A stretch of DNA of 64,000 nucleotides from Cornus controversa (taxonomy: Eukaryota; Streptophyta; Magnoliopsida; Cornales; Cornaceae): positions 21,802,806 to 21,866,805 of the forward strand of contig CM048848.1 of assembly GCA_026545225.1 (NCBI GenBank). Direction: 5' to 3'. The position numbers and the translations under genes were made by a program. Every line of letters begins with the position of its first letter. Position 1 is the stretch's first letter. Of the stretch, positions 1-11,759 are shown piece after piece. The notes under the pieces are model-generated. The model was not told where the DNA came from. It did no database searches and worked only from the letters and a program-made list of their open reading frames with translations.

Positions 1-1587
1 TCAGTTTTTAGACACTTTAAAAATTAATTTAAAGACAATGGTAAATCATTTCGACATGAAATTTAAACCCCAAGCTCCTTAAGCTCCCAAGAAGTTGACA
101 TAAAATTTTGGGAATTTTTAGAATTATAAAAGTATTTTAAAAAATATGATTTTTCCAGATTTTCAAGTTTTCTCAAAAATTTCAAAAATACAAAATAAAT
201 ATCAAAACAATTCGGAATGAGCCCATATTGGACCAGAGGTGGGCCCCCGCGAGTGAGGCCCGAAAACAATTTTCCGGCCACCTGCGTCGGCGGCACGCGC
301 CCCCACGCGCCGACGGACGTGTGGCCCCCTTTTCTTTTTCTTTTTTTTTTCTTTTCTTCTTCTTCTTCTTCTTCCTTACCTGAAGCTTCACGAGTTAACA
401 ATGGTGGCTGAACTTCTCTATCACTTTCCGATCACTTCCGGGCACCAAATCGCACATATGAATATACTATTGAACTCGTATCGATCTAAGCTACGCATTA
501 GTACCAAAATCATCCCCTCTCGCGGACTAAATCAAAAACGCCCAATTTCAAGTTTCGAAAATCTAAAATTTTAAACTCAATTTCCCGTCAATCTACCCAA
601 CGGTTCATAACGAAACTTTCAAGGATTGTTCTAGGAAGTAAGATCTACCTATTGATCGGAACAAAATCCCTCAAAAATGATAAACACAGTAGACCCAAAT
701 TTCATGTTCGTATATATATATACACCCGCCTATACAATCATATATACATGTATATACATATGCAAAAATACCCTAAAACAGTACCAAAACTCCAAAATCC
801 TAATGTTTAATTCACAGAATTATTCTTAGCATGCAAAATCATTTAATTTCATAATTAAATACATACAAATTTCTAGCAACATGTCTATACAATTAGCATA
901 ATTAATTCTCACAAAGTTTATCAACAGAAAAAAAAACATACAATTATATACAAATTTTCAAAATAAACACAATCCTCAAACCTAGACTATGCATACGGAT
1001 TCAAAGGGGAAGAGAAGAATCAAACTTGCCTCTTTGACGATTCAAACACTCGTTCACCCGAACTCCTTCTCTCTTTCGTTTACTCTCCTGATTTTTGTGC
1101 GTAATGCAAACGGCAGAAACCCTAGTTTCTATTATATTTTGTCCTAATCATTTTTATTCTATTATTATTATTATTATTTCTAAAAACTAAATAGCTAAAA
1201 ATAATAATAATAATAACCATAATAATATAACTATAACCATGGCCCAACAACTTAAGCATATCCTTAGCCCAACCATTCCAGCCCAGATTCCTCCCTAGCC
1301 CAATCCAAAGCATTTAAAAATATTTAAATCAAATAATACACAATCAATAAACAATTCATATAAATTGATAAAAATAAAAATAGAGCAATTCACATGAAAT
1401 GAAAGAATTTATAAAGACAACCAATTCACATAAAATAATAATTGTATAAAGACCTAACAATTCACATGAAATGATAAAATGCATATAAAGGCATTCCACA
1501 TGAATTGAAAAATAATAATAATAATAATAATATAAAGAAATTTAAATTCTTTAAAATAATAGACGTCCAAATTTTTCGGGTATTACA
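1..1587 (-). mobile_element. Tekay-like Ty3/gypsy LTR, left end cut by window (probable solo LTR)
   Basis: The stretch matches, module by module, the LTR at 36438-38931. Both have the GC-rich block followed by a CT-rich tract (217-411 versus 37640-37850), a block with ATCTAAGCTACGCATT-like wording near 485, and AT-rich trinucleotide runs near the end. Both finish in ATTACA. In the other copy this end is followed by a polypurine tract and pol. Here position 1588 onward is unrelated sequence, so no internal region is attached on this side. That fits a solo LTR, although the left end and any target-site duplication lie outside the window. Small reading frames here are LTR noise. I infer minus orientation from the matching copy. 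Confidence 0.75.
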
Positions 1588-2154
1588 TGTGCAAATTTGC
1601 AACCCCTCTGTATAGGCACCATTACCAATCATAGTTCTACAAGGCACAAATTTTAGATTTTCTTATATAATAAGAAGATAGATATATTAGGAGTTTCATT
1701 TAAAGAAAAAAATATATATTACTATTTGTGTGTGTATCTTGGTGTGTCTAAAAGTGTGTATATATTAATCTAAATCTATAGATATATAAGTCTTAGTTAA
1801 GCTTTTAATTACCTTGTTTCAATCATTCCGCTGCCACCTCCCTAGCTGTTTCAAATTGTTTGCAAAAAATTAATTTAATTGGCTACTTTACTCGATGAAG
1901 TACAGTAATAGATATCTGGTTCTGAATAAAGCACAAATTGAATAAAGGTGGTGGATGAATAAACACTACATACATATATCTGATTAAAGGTGAAGGTTCG
2001 CACATGACGTTGGCTCCACTATTTACTAAAGGTGGTCAGCATACCTTTGTTCCCGGATGCGTAAATGTCAGTCCTCCCTCCCTCTTTTAAAATGCTTTCT
2101 TTGGAATATTTGTCCTAGCTTTAATCTAAATATTTCCAAGTGTCTATCTTCTCC
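1588..2154. other. Intergenic, no gene seen
   Basis: AT-rich sequence with short TA-rich runs between the LTR and the LINE 3' end. I see no coding frame, RNA gene or clear repeat in it. Confidence 0.6.
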
Positions 2155-2196
2155 TTTTTTTACAACAACAAAGGAAAGAAAAAAACAAGCAACAAA

Positions 2197-2612
2197 CTAA
2201 GCACCAAAACAAGCATATGAGAACAGAGCATTTGAAATTAAAAAAAGAATTGATTCCCAACAGAAAAGAGGACCAAACGAACGAGGAGTAGCACGACAAG
2301 CCTCATGCGCCACTTGATTCGCAGTCCTTGGAACCCATTGGAGATGAGTCATAGAACAACGACCAAGAAAAGCCTTACAATCCTCCATAATAGAGAACAA
2401 CGCTTCCTTAGTAGGGACAAGATTCATAACTGCTTGACAGTCACCTTCAATAAAAACATGAGATAGATTCCAATCCAAATAAAAACCATGACTGAAGAGA
2501 CGTAACAAAAAGCAGTAGATGTAATCTTTAACATAACTCCCTTATGATCATGAAGGACCACAACACCTTTACTTTCCTTTAGCATCGGATCAAAAGTGGC
2601 ATCGAAATTCAA
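2197..2612 (-). pseudogene. LINE RNase H-like domain remnant (RVT_3 type)
   Basis: On the minus strand a frame beginning near 2612 reads NFDATFDPMLKESKGVVV. This is the start of the plant RNase H-like fold, where the first catalytic Asp lies in the NxDA motif. After a frameshift near 2500 it continues as FIEGDCQAVMNL and ends with HLQWVPRTANQVAH. The E-D-C and VPRxxNxxAH motifs are those of the RVT_3 domain found at the end of plant LINE ORF2. In active elements this domain removes RNA from the RNA-DNA hybrid. Here it is broken in at least one place and lies directly before the poly-A tail. Confidence 0.75.
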
Positions 2613-3600
2613 TTTGAAACTCCCTTCCGAAGGAGGGGTCCAATGCTAAGAAGAATCGGGAGGGGAACGGGAAGGAAAAGCAAACTGCTCAAGCTCTCTT
2701 CGAATCTCATGAGCTTCAAAAAGTCACGAGTGGCCCTCTCAACAACGACTTGAGACTCCACCCTTTTTGAGATAAAATTCCATTCATTTCTATTCTTCCA
2801 AATATGCCAACATAAGAAAGAAGTCAGGCCTGCACACTTTGGAAAGCACTTTCCTTCCTTCCACCTTACTGCAAGAGTCAACCATCTTCTCTGCCATGGC
2901 ATTGCAGTGGATTGTCTAAAATCCAAACGCAAAGGACTACGCTTCCACACAACCTGGGACTCTGGGCATAAGCACAACAAATGGTTAACAGATTGCTCTG
3001 CTAACCCACATCTCTTGCACAAGGAATTTAAAGACATTCATCGCATTACTAACATTGAATTAACTGGAGTTTTCTCATGTAAAGACTGCCAAAGGAAAAA
3101 TTGAACCTTGCGGAATGACTTGATTTTCCAAACATCAATCCAGTTCCTTTTAATTTGTTGATTAATACTGAATTCAGCCACTTGGTCAATTGAGCGTGAT
3201 CCTTTAAGGAACGAGAGAGCCAAAAAGTATGCACTCTTAACCGATTTTTTTTCGGAAGAATGCAAACCCCAAATTTTCTCATCCTTTCCAGGATTAGCTC
3301 TAACCGGGACGTGCAAGATTTTCTCACAGTCAGATGGGTTGAACATTCTACGAATCAGATTAATATTCCAACATTTGCGATCGTGATCAATAAGATCTAC
3401 AACTTTTTGAATACAAGCATCACTCGGCATAGACGAAATTTTGTAGTTAGAATTTGACCAAACATTGATGGATTGCCCATCGCCAATCCTCCATTTCAAC
3501 CCCTCAACAATAATTTTTTTTTAGCTTCATGAAGTCCTTTCCAAATCCAGGATGCGCCTTTCTTGCATTTGGAATCAAGGAATTAGCAGTGACGAAAATA
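2609..3600 (-). pseudogene. LINE ORF2 C-terminal part: zinc-binding reverse transcriptase domain (zf-RVT)
   Basis: The frame from about 3597 to 3038 reads KGASWIWKGL, then KWRIGDGQSINVW, then a KVQFFLWQSLHEKTPV stretch. A second frame from 3037 carries CKRCGLAEQSVNHLLCLCP. This order is diagnostic of the zf-RVT region that follows the RT core in plant LINEs, with the CxxC...HxxxxC zinc ligands visible. In living elements the domain is thought to help bind template RNA or DNA. The two frames are joined around 3037-3049 by a frame change, so no continuous protein is made. The downstream text KNRNEWNF is the usual spacer before the RNase H domain. Confidence 0.8.
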
Positions 3601-3630
3601 TTTTTCCTTAAGAATCCTGACCAATCCAAA

Positions 3631-4399
3631 TGCTAGAAAAACACCACATACTATATTGAGTAGTTGTACAAGTAATGACATAATTGGATGTAGGCTTCAA
3701 CACGCATGCTTGGAGAGGAAAAACGAGAAGGATCCAATTCTCTTTTTAAATTCGGTGGACTGCAAGTAGGATGGGATGTATGCTCCACTAAGACTAAATA
3801 ATTACAATTAACAGGAAAAAAATATTAGAACAAATTTTGGGATGCATGCATGTCATGTCATGTTCACACGAATCACACCCTACTTGCATACTATCTGAAA
3901 AAACGAATCTGTTGTATAGTTGCACTAGACAATAAAGTTATGATAGTGGGTGTCCTTGTACACTAGAGTGGCTTGGCTGTCTGCTGTCCTACTTTAACTG
4001 AAGTGGCTTTCTTGCTAAACCCTAGACTTGGATGCGACTTGACTGGATTGGATTGGATTGAATTCTTATTATTCTCATATGGGTCGAGTCCAACTTGAAT
4101 TGAGATTGATTAAAGGGACAAATATTCAAGCTTATATATGTTTGGGCTAAAATCGTGCTCGTCTCAATTGGCCTGTTTCCTGCGCTTGGCAATTGGTGAG
4201 TGCGATTTTGTTATTTTTTCTTGCTGCTGGCGTGTGAGGATGTTTTTCATGTCCGATTTGATATTTGGCTATGGTCGGACTGTTTCGAGCATCGTACTAA
4301 TATTTCTAGTGCCATAGCAATTGGAGAACGTATTTGCGGTCTTTTGACCTTATCTGAATTCGAGTGACTGTGGAGAGTAGGAATGACCCTCCTACCAGT
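3631..4399. other. Intergenic, no gene seen
   Basis: AT-rich sequence between the LINE fragment and the first NLR relic. A short imperfect repeat (GGATTGGATTGGATTG, near 4045) is visible. I find no supported coding frame. Confidence 0.5.
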
Positions 4400-4565
4400 C
4401 CACCTTATGCATAAAGGGCCTCACATTAAAAGTTCGCCTAAGACCCCTCGAAGCTCTGCTCATCATCTCCATTTTTTAAGTGAAGATAAAAGTTGGGATT
4501 TATTAAAAAAGAATATATTTTGGGAAGGAAGCTGCCCTCAAGAGTTGATGGATTTTAGCAGTACC
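4400..4565 (+). pseudogene. NLR relic: short NB-ARC fragment
   Basis: The plus-strand frame reads HHLHFLSEDKSWDLLKKNIFW and then SCPQELMDF. This wording, LxFLxxDESWxLLxKKxF followed by CPxEL, is the region between RNBS-B/C and GLPLA of the NB-ARC domain in late-blight R1-type CC-NB-LRR proteins. Nothing before or after continues the domain. At about 4556 the sequence passes directly into non-coding DNA that matches the 3' flank of another NLR copy (19265 onward). It is therefore the scar of a deleted NLR gene whose NB-ARC remnant is joined to a 3' flank. The fragment is too short to be functional. Confidence 0.7.
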
Positions 4566-5650
4566 AATCATCACTTGCATTGAAACGAATGCAAAATTTT
4601 TGACTGCTGAAATTTTCTAGAACTTGGGAAGTACTAGACCAGAGAAATATATGCCTTTTATTGAAAAAGTGTCTGTTATGACTTGTTGAATAACTTGCTA
4701 TAAAATCAGGGTATTCTCTAATATCCAAACCTTATTATAGGAGCTTTTTATTTGGCTAAAAACTAGGTTGGTGGGATGAATTCAACTGCCGGTATCATAG
4801 GTATGAAACCATTATTTTGTGGTATGTTATGCATCTAACAACTGTGACAACAAACACTTAATTTTTTTTGTTCAAATTAATGTCATCAGTGTGAAAATAC
4901 TCTTCCTACAAAACTGAAATCCAATGTACATTGCCAATTGTTGAAAAGATGGGGAACCAAGGTCAAATCATATAATTTGTATGTTTTACTCAACAATTAA
5001 TCACTTATGTTAGTGAACTTACTCAAGAGATCTAAAGGATAATAGTGATAATAATTAATCTACATACTTAGTTTGTGGCTGGATTCTTTCAGCCATGCAG
5101 TCATTTTTAATGATATCTTAGAACTTTCAAGGAAATGGCCGACACCTAATAGCTTAGACATTACTAGAGCTTTGTCTACTCCATTTCCCAATTCTAACAT
5201 TATCAATGAACATCGAGAAAAAGTCAAATCTTGGAAAAATAGGAGTGAGCCTGAATTTCCTTCACACTTGCTGTATTGACTCAGAAGGTCAATTTGGTCA
5301 TTTGGTTGAATGATGGTGGAGTGAAGTAGAGGTAGACATTAAGAAAGAATAGGTAGAAGAACACTATCTCCTCAAAAGGATTTTGTGGCAATAACCATCA
5401 AACATAGCCTCTGTTATGGCTTCACCCTGTGTTGTGTTGTCATGTATAATCTCAATGTGATTGGCTTAATAGTGGGAAAAGGGAATGGAGCAAGGCAAAT
5501 TGAAGATATCAGTGCCCAATTTTAAAATACACTTGCTCAAATAACATCACTAGGGAAATTAGTGTAAGAGCAAATCAACCATATTTTGGCTAGTGTTTAG
5601 TGGAGAAAGCAAATTTGTCCTCTCCAAATTTTTCATAAAGCCTACAGAAG
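4556..5650 (+). repeat. Segmental duplication, copy A (NLR 3' flank)
   Basis: This non-coding block aligns along its length with 19265-20660, with roughly three quarters of bases the same by eye and several indels. Shared landmarks include ATCATCACTTGCATTGA, GGATGAATTCAACTG, GGCAATAACCATCAAACAT and CTTCACACTTGC. In copy B it lies downstream of an NLR LRR pseudogene, so the block is best read as the 3' flank of an ancestral NLR duplicated with it. Short open frames inside are not shared as proteins between the copies. Confidence 0.8.
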
Positions 5651-7561
5651 ATAAGACTATTTGGTAGTTATGGTGAATTTAGTAGATGAATGGATGAGGT
5701 GATGAACAATTTAACTGCCAAATGTTCTTTTTGGTCATAGAAATTTGGAAACATTTGTATTACAAGAAAGAGAGTATTCAAATTGCTAATACTTTATGAA
5801 CCACACTACTAGATGCAATGTTCAAAATGAATAATACATATAAATGTGTGAGTTGCGTCGTGTTTAAGATACCGAGATCTTTTGGACCAGTTCAGATAAA
5901 CCTTGACTAGTCCAACCTTGTAATTTTTTTTAAAACAAGTTCAAAAATCCTATTTTGCAAGGTGAGAACCACCCAGTTTGAAATATGTGTTCTCACCACT
6001 TTACCTGGACTACACATGGCTCTCATATTTGATCAACGATGTACACATGCATTCAGATCCATCCAAAAATTTCAATCGAACAAATCCTTGTTCAGATCAT
6101 TGATGCCTTTTTCTGAAGTGTCAAACTTCATACCTTTGAAAAACATTTACATGGTTAGTATAGAAATTCATGTTCACTTTGAGACTTCAATTACATGATC
6201 AATTAGAAGAATATAAAAAAAAAAAAAATTACAACTCGATCATGTCAAGTTTTGACACCGAAGATTGTCAATTATAAAAATATATGTCACAATATTTCCT
6301 TTTGGCAATTTCATGGCAAAATTAACTTAGATTAAAACTTAGAGAGGAATTATTAGGTTTATTCATTTTCTGTTTAATTTTTCAAATTATTTCAATTTTA
6401 AATCCGTTTAAAAATTAAAATAATTTCACAAATCAGATAAATAAATAAAGTACTGAAAAGTAACTATGTATCATGTATGCGTGGAAAATCTAAATTTAAC
6501 TTAATACCCTCAAAACCCTTAAAAATGCTGGTCAGTTTTTTTTGACTCTGGTCTCCAAACATCAGTTTACTCTCTCTCACATTTGCCCACGAACCAGCGA
6601 AACATGGTGTTGAACAACCCGGACGGAATTTTCCTGGAACCGAACACTTCTGGTTGAAAATTTCAGACATCCGTACCATATATATTAGTCAGAAACCAAA
6701 GAGAGAGATACACAGAGGATTCATTTTTATTGCACTCTTTTCTACTCTGTTTCAACACGGAGCTTATTTATCAAAAAAAAAAATGGTGTTTCAACAAGGA
6801 GCTGAAATTGGGGCAAGCCCCTCTCTTGAGATGCTCTGAGGCGGTTCTTGACGGGTTTGAAGCCGAAAACGCTGTGTCGCAGAGAGTGCACTTGAGCTTC
6901 ACGGCCTTGGGAAGGTTTCTAATCAAAATGGGTTCAAGAGTGCTTGAGAGTGGTTCGGGGGCAATCGATACACAGAGTGTTTGGTGAAAGTACTGAGTGG
7001 GGTTTGGCACTTCATCAATCTTCCTTTTTTCCCTGTACTGGTTTGGTTTGACGGCTTTTGGGTTCTTTAGCTTTTTCTTTTAATCTTTATATTTTAGTTG
7101 GCATTAACTAAGGTTTATCTGGGTTTTCAATTGGGGTTGATTCCTGGTATCTTGTAAAATTCTGAAATCTTCTTGTTGTATTCGATTTTAATAACCGATT
7201 TCTGGTTCTTTGGTTCCGGTTCTTTTTTCAAATTCTATTTTATTTATCTTTGAATGACTTTGACTTTAGATCGTGTAACTTTGGTGTGGTTCTTTCAAAC
7301 TTGGGTTCTGTTCCAGAGTGAGAGAGAAGGAAAACAGAGAGCTCATAATTTTTCAAATAGTCTCACCATATGGAGAGTTCACTTGTTATATATACTGTAT
7401 ATGATAATTAATATACGGATATATATGGTTGTTTTAAAGACATAAATAATAGTCACTAATTACGCTTTTATGAATGTAACTATTCTTCCAATTAAACGAC
7501 ATCAAAGTCTATTCAGTTTACTTATGGGGTCTGTCTCGTAGGAACACGTAAGGAACCACTG
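5651..7561. other. Intergenic, no supported gene
   Basis: AT-rich spacer upstream of the split NLR. The open frames here (for example 5962-6198 and 6730-6987) show no recognisable domain, and frames on both strands overlap, so I leave them uncalled. A1-8 and T-rich runs are present. Promoter elements of the NLR may lie at the right end but I cannot place them. Confidence 0.5.
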
Positions 7562-7640
7562 CCTGCCATTTCGCAAATTAGAGGCCACACATTTGATCAT
7601 TCCATAGTACAGTATATCATTTCTCCGTGGTGAGTCAATC
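7562..7640 (+). repeat. Duplicated NLR 5' flank, copy A
   Basis: The text GCCATTTCGCAAATTAGAGG and a following GATCATTCCATAG-like stretch recur at 24229-24305 with few changes. Here it lies about 500 bp before the NLR start codon, so the block marks the upstream region of the ancestral NLR unit. It shows that another NLR 5' end once lay near 24.2 kb. Confidence 0.7.
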
Positions 7641-8130
7641 CCGTCGTTCTGCTCTAATTGCACCAGAATCTTTCTTCATTTTCGTCACAGTTTTTCTTGT
7701 TTCTCCAAACATTTTTTCATATGCAGCTCACTTTCTCTCTCTTTTCCTTTTTTTTTTTTTTTCCTTTTGTGTTTAATTGTTACCTTGCAGATGCTGGAAT
7801 CGAAGTGAATGAGTGCATCAATATTTCTCTAGGTATGAGTTTTTGTCTATTAATTGTAATTATCAGATTTTTGGAACAGTTAGCAACTGAGGTGTGAACA
7901 GTTGTAATCATTTCAATTTTGTTTTAAGAATACCCACAGCTACGTTCGCTTTGCATCGTGTTTGATCCCTTCGTTAAAAATAGCTGTTAATTTGTGGAGA
8001 GTGTCATCCACCCAGAAATTATTGGGTACTCGCACGGTCGAACTATGTCAGTCTTTGATGCATTTAAACAGTTGATGCAAAAATTTTGAAGGGAGGGAGA
8101 TCATCTATCGATCCAGAGAGAGAGAGAGAG

Positions 8131-9452
8131 ATGACGGACAGCGCGCTGGATTTTGTGTTGGAGAAGATGATGCAGCTAATGAACTCCGGCGAGGAATTGT
8201 TTTTGATTGAGAAGGTAGAAATGGAATGGGTTTATGAGGAGATGCAGTTCCTGCGGAAGTTCCTCAAGGATTCAGAGGACATACGCGACGACGAGCTGAA
8301 AGAAATTGTGGCAAAAATTAGAGATGTCACTTACCAAGTTGAAGATATTATTGACTCATTGGTACTGTTCAACACTGTCTTGAAGATGGATGGAAGCGTT
8401 GCTGGCGTTGAATTTCCTCTCCTCGTCAGTAGGTTCAATGACATTACGAAGATGAAAGAGATTTATTATGATTCTGTTGTCATGTCTAAGAAAATTAGTG
8501 ATGGGTCTAAGACTTTGATGAAAGATATTGCTTGTATCAAGAGATCAAAGACACAGATCATAGAGAATATCTCATGGTTTGCAGAGAAAATTCATCACTA
8601 TGGACATGGCTTTGATGATGATGACGGTCATAGTGTCATAGAACAAGAAGAAGAAGAGATCAAGTCTCTCATAAATCAGGTGATGGAGATTTATGAGAAG
8701 GGATTGAGTACTCTTAGATGGCTTGAGTCTTTTCATGTGTCTGAAGAAGTTGATCTCCTCCGCAATATGTCCGATAAGGTGCTCTACTGGGGTGAGAAAG
8801 ACCCTGATCCCATGGCTTGTTACAAACGAAGGATTTTGTTTGGAAGGTTCTGTTTCCATATCCCATGGATTGTTCCTCTCGTCTTCCGTAGGTTTAACGA
8901 CATGGTCGACCTGGCTAAGAAAATTCATCATCAATTTGGCGGTGTCGTGGAAGAGCTCAAGCCTATCATGATACTACTGATGAATTCATCAGAAGGGATT
9001 GAGTGTCTCGTCGCTTCAGTCTGATAACATGGCTTATCGAATTTGTCTCCTCCAAATTCCGTTGGAACAGATAATCAACCTGGCTGAGAAAATCCATCAT
9101 GAATTTGGCGGTGTCATAGAAGAGAGCAAGGCTGTCAATACAGAGGCAATGGAGGCTGTCAAGTGGGGAATAAATGAATTTATTAGGTATATGCATCAAG
9201 GTCTTGACAATGTGAAGGAAGATATTAAGTCTATAAAGAGAGAGAGAAGATAGATGGCATCGGAGGAGTCCTGCAAGTTGGAAGTTCTTCCCATGGGGCT
9301 TCATCAAAACCCGTCAACCCCGTACTAGTGGAAGGAACAGTAGTTGGTTTCGATGATGACATAAGGACAATAATGGAGTTGCTTACCGAACAACATGAAA
9401 AGGATCTTAAAATTATACCCGTTGTTGGAATGCCTGGACTCGGTAAGACAAC
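8131..9452 (+). pseudogene. CC-NB-LRR (NLR) resistance gene, N-terminal half, broken in the P-loop
   Basis: The chosen ATG at 8131 follows a purine-rich leader. The protein opens with a helical coiled-coil domain (MTDSALDFVLEKMMQL...) carrying the EDVID-like text YQVEDIIDSL at about residues 70-79. It then has a long extension with three copies of a LAxKIHHxFGG-like module. The extension resembles the extended N-termini of R1/late-blight type NLRs. The first frame stops at 9022-9024. Homology continues in a second frame to 9253, then after a GA-repeat slip (9238-9250) in a third: VGFDDDI linker and GMPGLGKTT P-loop at 9427-9453. The P-loop has Pro where Gly is usual. The rest of the NB-ARC is missing, replaced by the inverted repeat. 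In living NLRs this region senses effectors and binds ADP/ATP. This copy cannot encode one. Confidence 0.85.
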
Positions 9453-11759
9453 TGTAGGTACAGAAAAATTGTAATTACACTTAATCAGATCCCTTTTTCA
9501 TTATAACCTCGATCTTTTAAATACATTCTCAAATGCCATGATCATGCCTTTGATTTCTCCCTTTCTTTTTACTTGAGGAATAGCACCTCTTTTCTTGCCC
9601 TGATTTCAGTTCTTGAACATAGGTATCAGTTGGAGGAAATTCCGGGATTCTTTACTATATTTATGTCACCTAAATTTGGGTGATATGGATGGTGACGTGG
9701 TTGCCACGCATTGTGTTGGTCGCATGTGTCACCTAACGACTCTTTTTTCCACTACAGCTTGCCCCAAAAACCCCTTCCAATTTTAGTTGGAATTTGAAAG
9801 GGTTTTTCTGTTATGACTGTCGCTTCGTTTGTTCCGCCAAGTCGCGTTTGGGCTTCGTGCCTCTGACGGCCGCCGTAATGTCACTTCCACATAAATGCCT
9901 ATACTTGCTCTTGTATTTTTCGGATCGTTGTAGATTCTGGGCGATTCTGGGAATATCTTCTCGTCTGCTGAGGTTAGTGATTTCCTTTTCCTCCTACTAC
10001 TGTTTTCCTTTTTTCTTCGAAGATATGGGTAAGGCGAGAAGTGTCGAGATTGTTGATGAGTTTGGACCACTGAACCGCTATCAGTTTATTGACGAGTTTC
10101 TGGGTGAGGATGAGTGTGGTCAGAGTCTCCCAGAGGTTCCTTCTGTTCCTCCAACACTAGCCAATCCTTCTTCTTCGAAAGATCAGAGTTCTTCGGATTC
10201 TGATTTAGAGGATGCTGATCGAGACCTAATTAGGACTCCTGTGAATTTGGGAAAACTCAGACTTGATTGTGAGATCCCGTCCGACGTTACTCTTAGGAAT
10301 TATCCTCTTGATTTTGACTTCCGATCTGGATATGGTTTGGGTGATGATGACATGCTCTTCTCGGCTAGGCATTTTCCCGCCTTTCGTTTTCCCCTTCACC
10401 CTTTCTATCATCTTGTGCTTAACAAACTGAATTTGGCTCCCTTGCAAGTGAACCCTAACTTCTTTAGGGTTATATCCAGTGTTCTTGCCCTTAATCATAC
10501 TCGTGATTTAGAGTTGGGATTGGACGATCTCCTTCTTTGTTATCAGGTCTGTGCTACAAAGAATGAGAGGGATCGGTTCCATTTCTTCCAACATCCGGGC
10601 AGATCGCTCTGTACCGGTCATCCCTCTTCTGACAAGGGCTGGAAAGCCCAACTTGTGGTGGTTGGGGGAAACTGGAAGGTCTCTTCTTCTAAGAAATTTC
10701 CCATCCCTCAGAAATTTGGTGGATTAGGTATCCCGCCTTCTGACTTTCAATCTGAACCTCATTGTGACTGTATTATATGTGATGTTGTGCTCTTTAATCA
10801 AATTCGGTCTTTTGTTGGCGCAGTTAGAGATCTCCTTCCTTGTTCGGAATTAGCGGCACGCTTGAAGACCCTTGCTGAAAAGGTGTGGAGGAAGGTACCC
10901 AAGTCCTCCCTTCTCTTGTGCTCTTCGGTACTCAAAGTTATCTCAGAGAGTTCAGACGGCGTAAAAATGAAGCTTCCGAAAACTACTCGTACCAAAACAA
11001 AGAAGCTGTCTGAAGGGGACAGCCTCATCAGTCCCCCGACTGATCGAGAAGTAGAAGTGGCCTCGATCCTGCGCAAAAGGCATGCCGAGGAGGCAACGAC
11101 GGAGAAGTCACTTCCTGCTGAAGTGATTGAAATAGAGGAGCCTGCTCCTCCTTTGAAGTCTCAGAAGGCCACTATCTCAGCTTCTCCTTCGGTTCCTGGA
11201 CCTAGGGGGCCTCCGGTTGTTAGGACGGCTGGGATGGGTTCTGATGCCCCAAGCTCCTCTGCGGTGGAACCGTGGGTTCATCGGATGGTGAAGGAGAATG
11301 GTATGCCTTTATCTGTTGAAGACTCCATTCTCGAAAGCAGAGAATCGATGAAGGCATTTCTAAAAGAGATGTGGCCCCCCCGAGACGCAAAGATGATGAT
11401 GGAGCTTTCTGTTGGAAACCTTTTGGACTCATGTCCTGATGCGGCCCTCAAGGTGAGCAGTGTAGGACGTGTTATCGGTTTCATCCTATGATGGTTTCGT
11501 GTGCCTTTGCAGAGCCTGTTTGGTGTGATGACCATGTGTAAATTGGTTGAGCAGGCGACCGTTAAGGTCAAAAAGGCGGACGTTCGGATTAGAAGGGCTG
11601 AGGCAGACTTCGTGGTGGCCATGCGTGAGGTCAACAATGAGAAGGCCAAGTCCCAGGCTCTGCTGCTGGAGAACGAGCAACTCAAGTCTCAAGTGGAGGA
11701 CCTCTCCAAAAAGAATGAGGAGGCTGAGTTCCAGAGAGCATTGGCTGAATCCCGAACGG
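9453..11759 (+). repeat. Inverted repeat, arm 1
   Basis: Begins TGTAGGTACAGAAAAATTG and ends ...CCCGAACGG. Compared with arm 2 it has only scattered substitutions and one small deletion of about 21 bp inside the intron near 11490. The first 570 bp form a leader containing the gene's presumed promoter. Confidence 0.9.

Larger units (their letters stand above)
2155..3630 (-). mobile_element. LINE (L1-type non-LTR retrotransposon), 5'-truncated copy
   Basis: Read on the minus strand, this is the last part of a plant LINE ORF2: a zinc-binding RT-tail domain followed by an RNase H-like domain. It ends in a GTTGTTGTA stretch and a short A run (T run at 2155-2161 on plus). That is the usual 3' end of plant L1 elements. 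The reverse transcriptase core and endonuclease are absent. Homology fades near 3630, which is typical 5' truncation by incomplete reverse transcription. Several frameshifts show it is dead. I did not find a convincing target-site duplication. Confidence 0.8.

Noticed and set aside
63..411. Short ORFs on both strands over a CT/GA-rich tract
   Set aside because: Low-complexity Lys/Glu or Ser/Phe runs inside an LTR; no domain, and the same tract exists in the LTR at 37.8 kb without conserved frame.
7658..7897. Possible upstream exon of the NLR (TTGCAG before ATGCTGGAATCG, and CTAG/GTATGAG after)
   Set aside because: Splice-like borders exist at about 7790 and 7833 but nothing links it to the CC domain and it could be chance.
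9794..10024. N-terminal extension of the arm 1 ORF from an ATG at 9794
   Set aside because: The added residues are rich in Phe, Leu and Ser from pyrimidine-rich leader sequence. The family start is better placed at MGKARS (10025).
10798..11076. Minus-strand ORFs opposite the arm ORFs (and mirror copies in arm 2)
   Set aside because: Shadows of the real coding strand; they recur only because the arms are copies.
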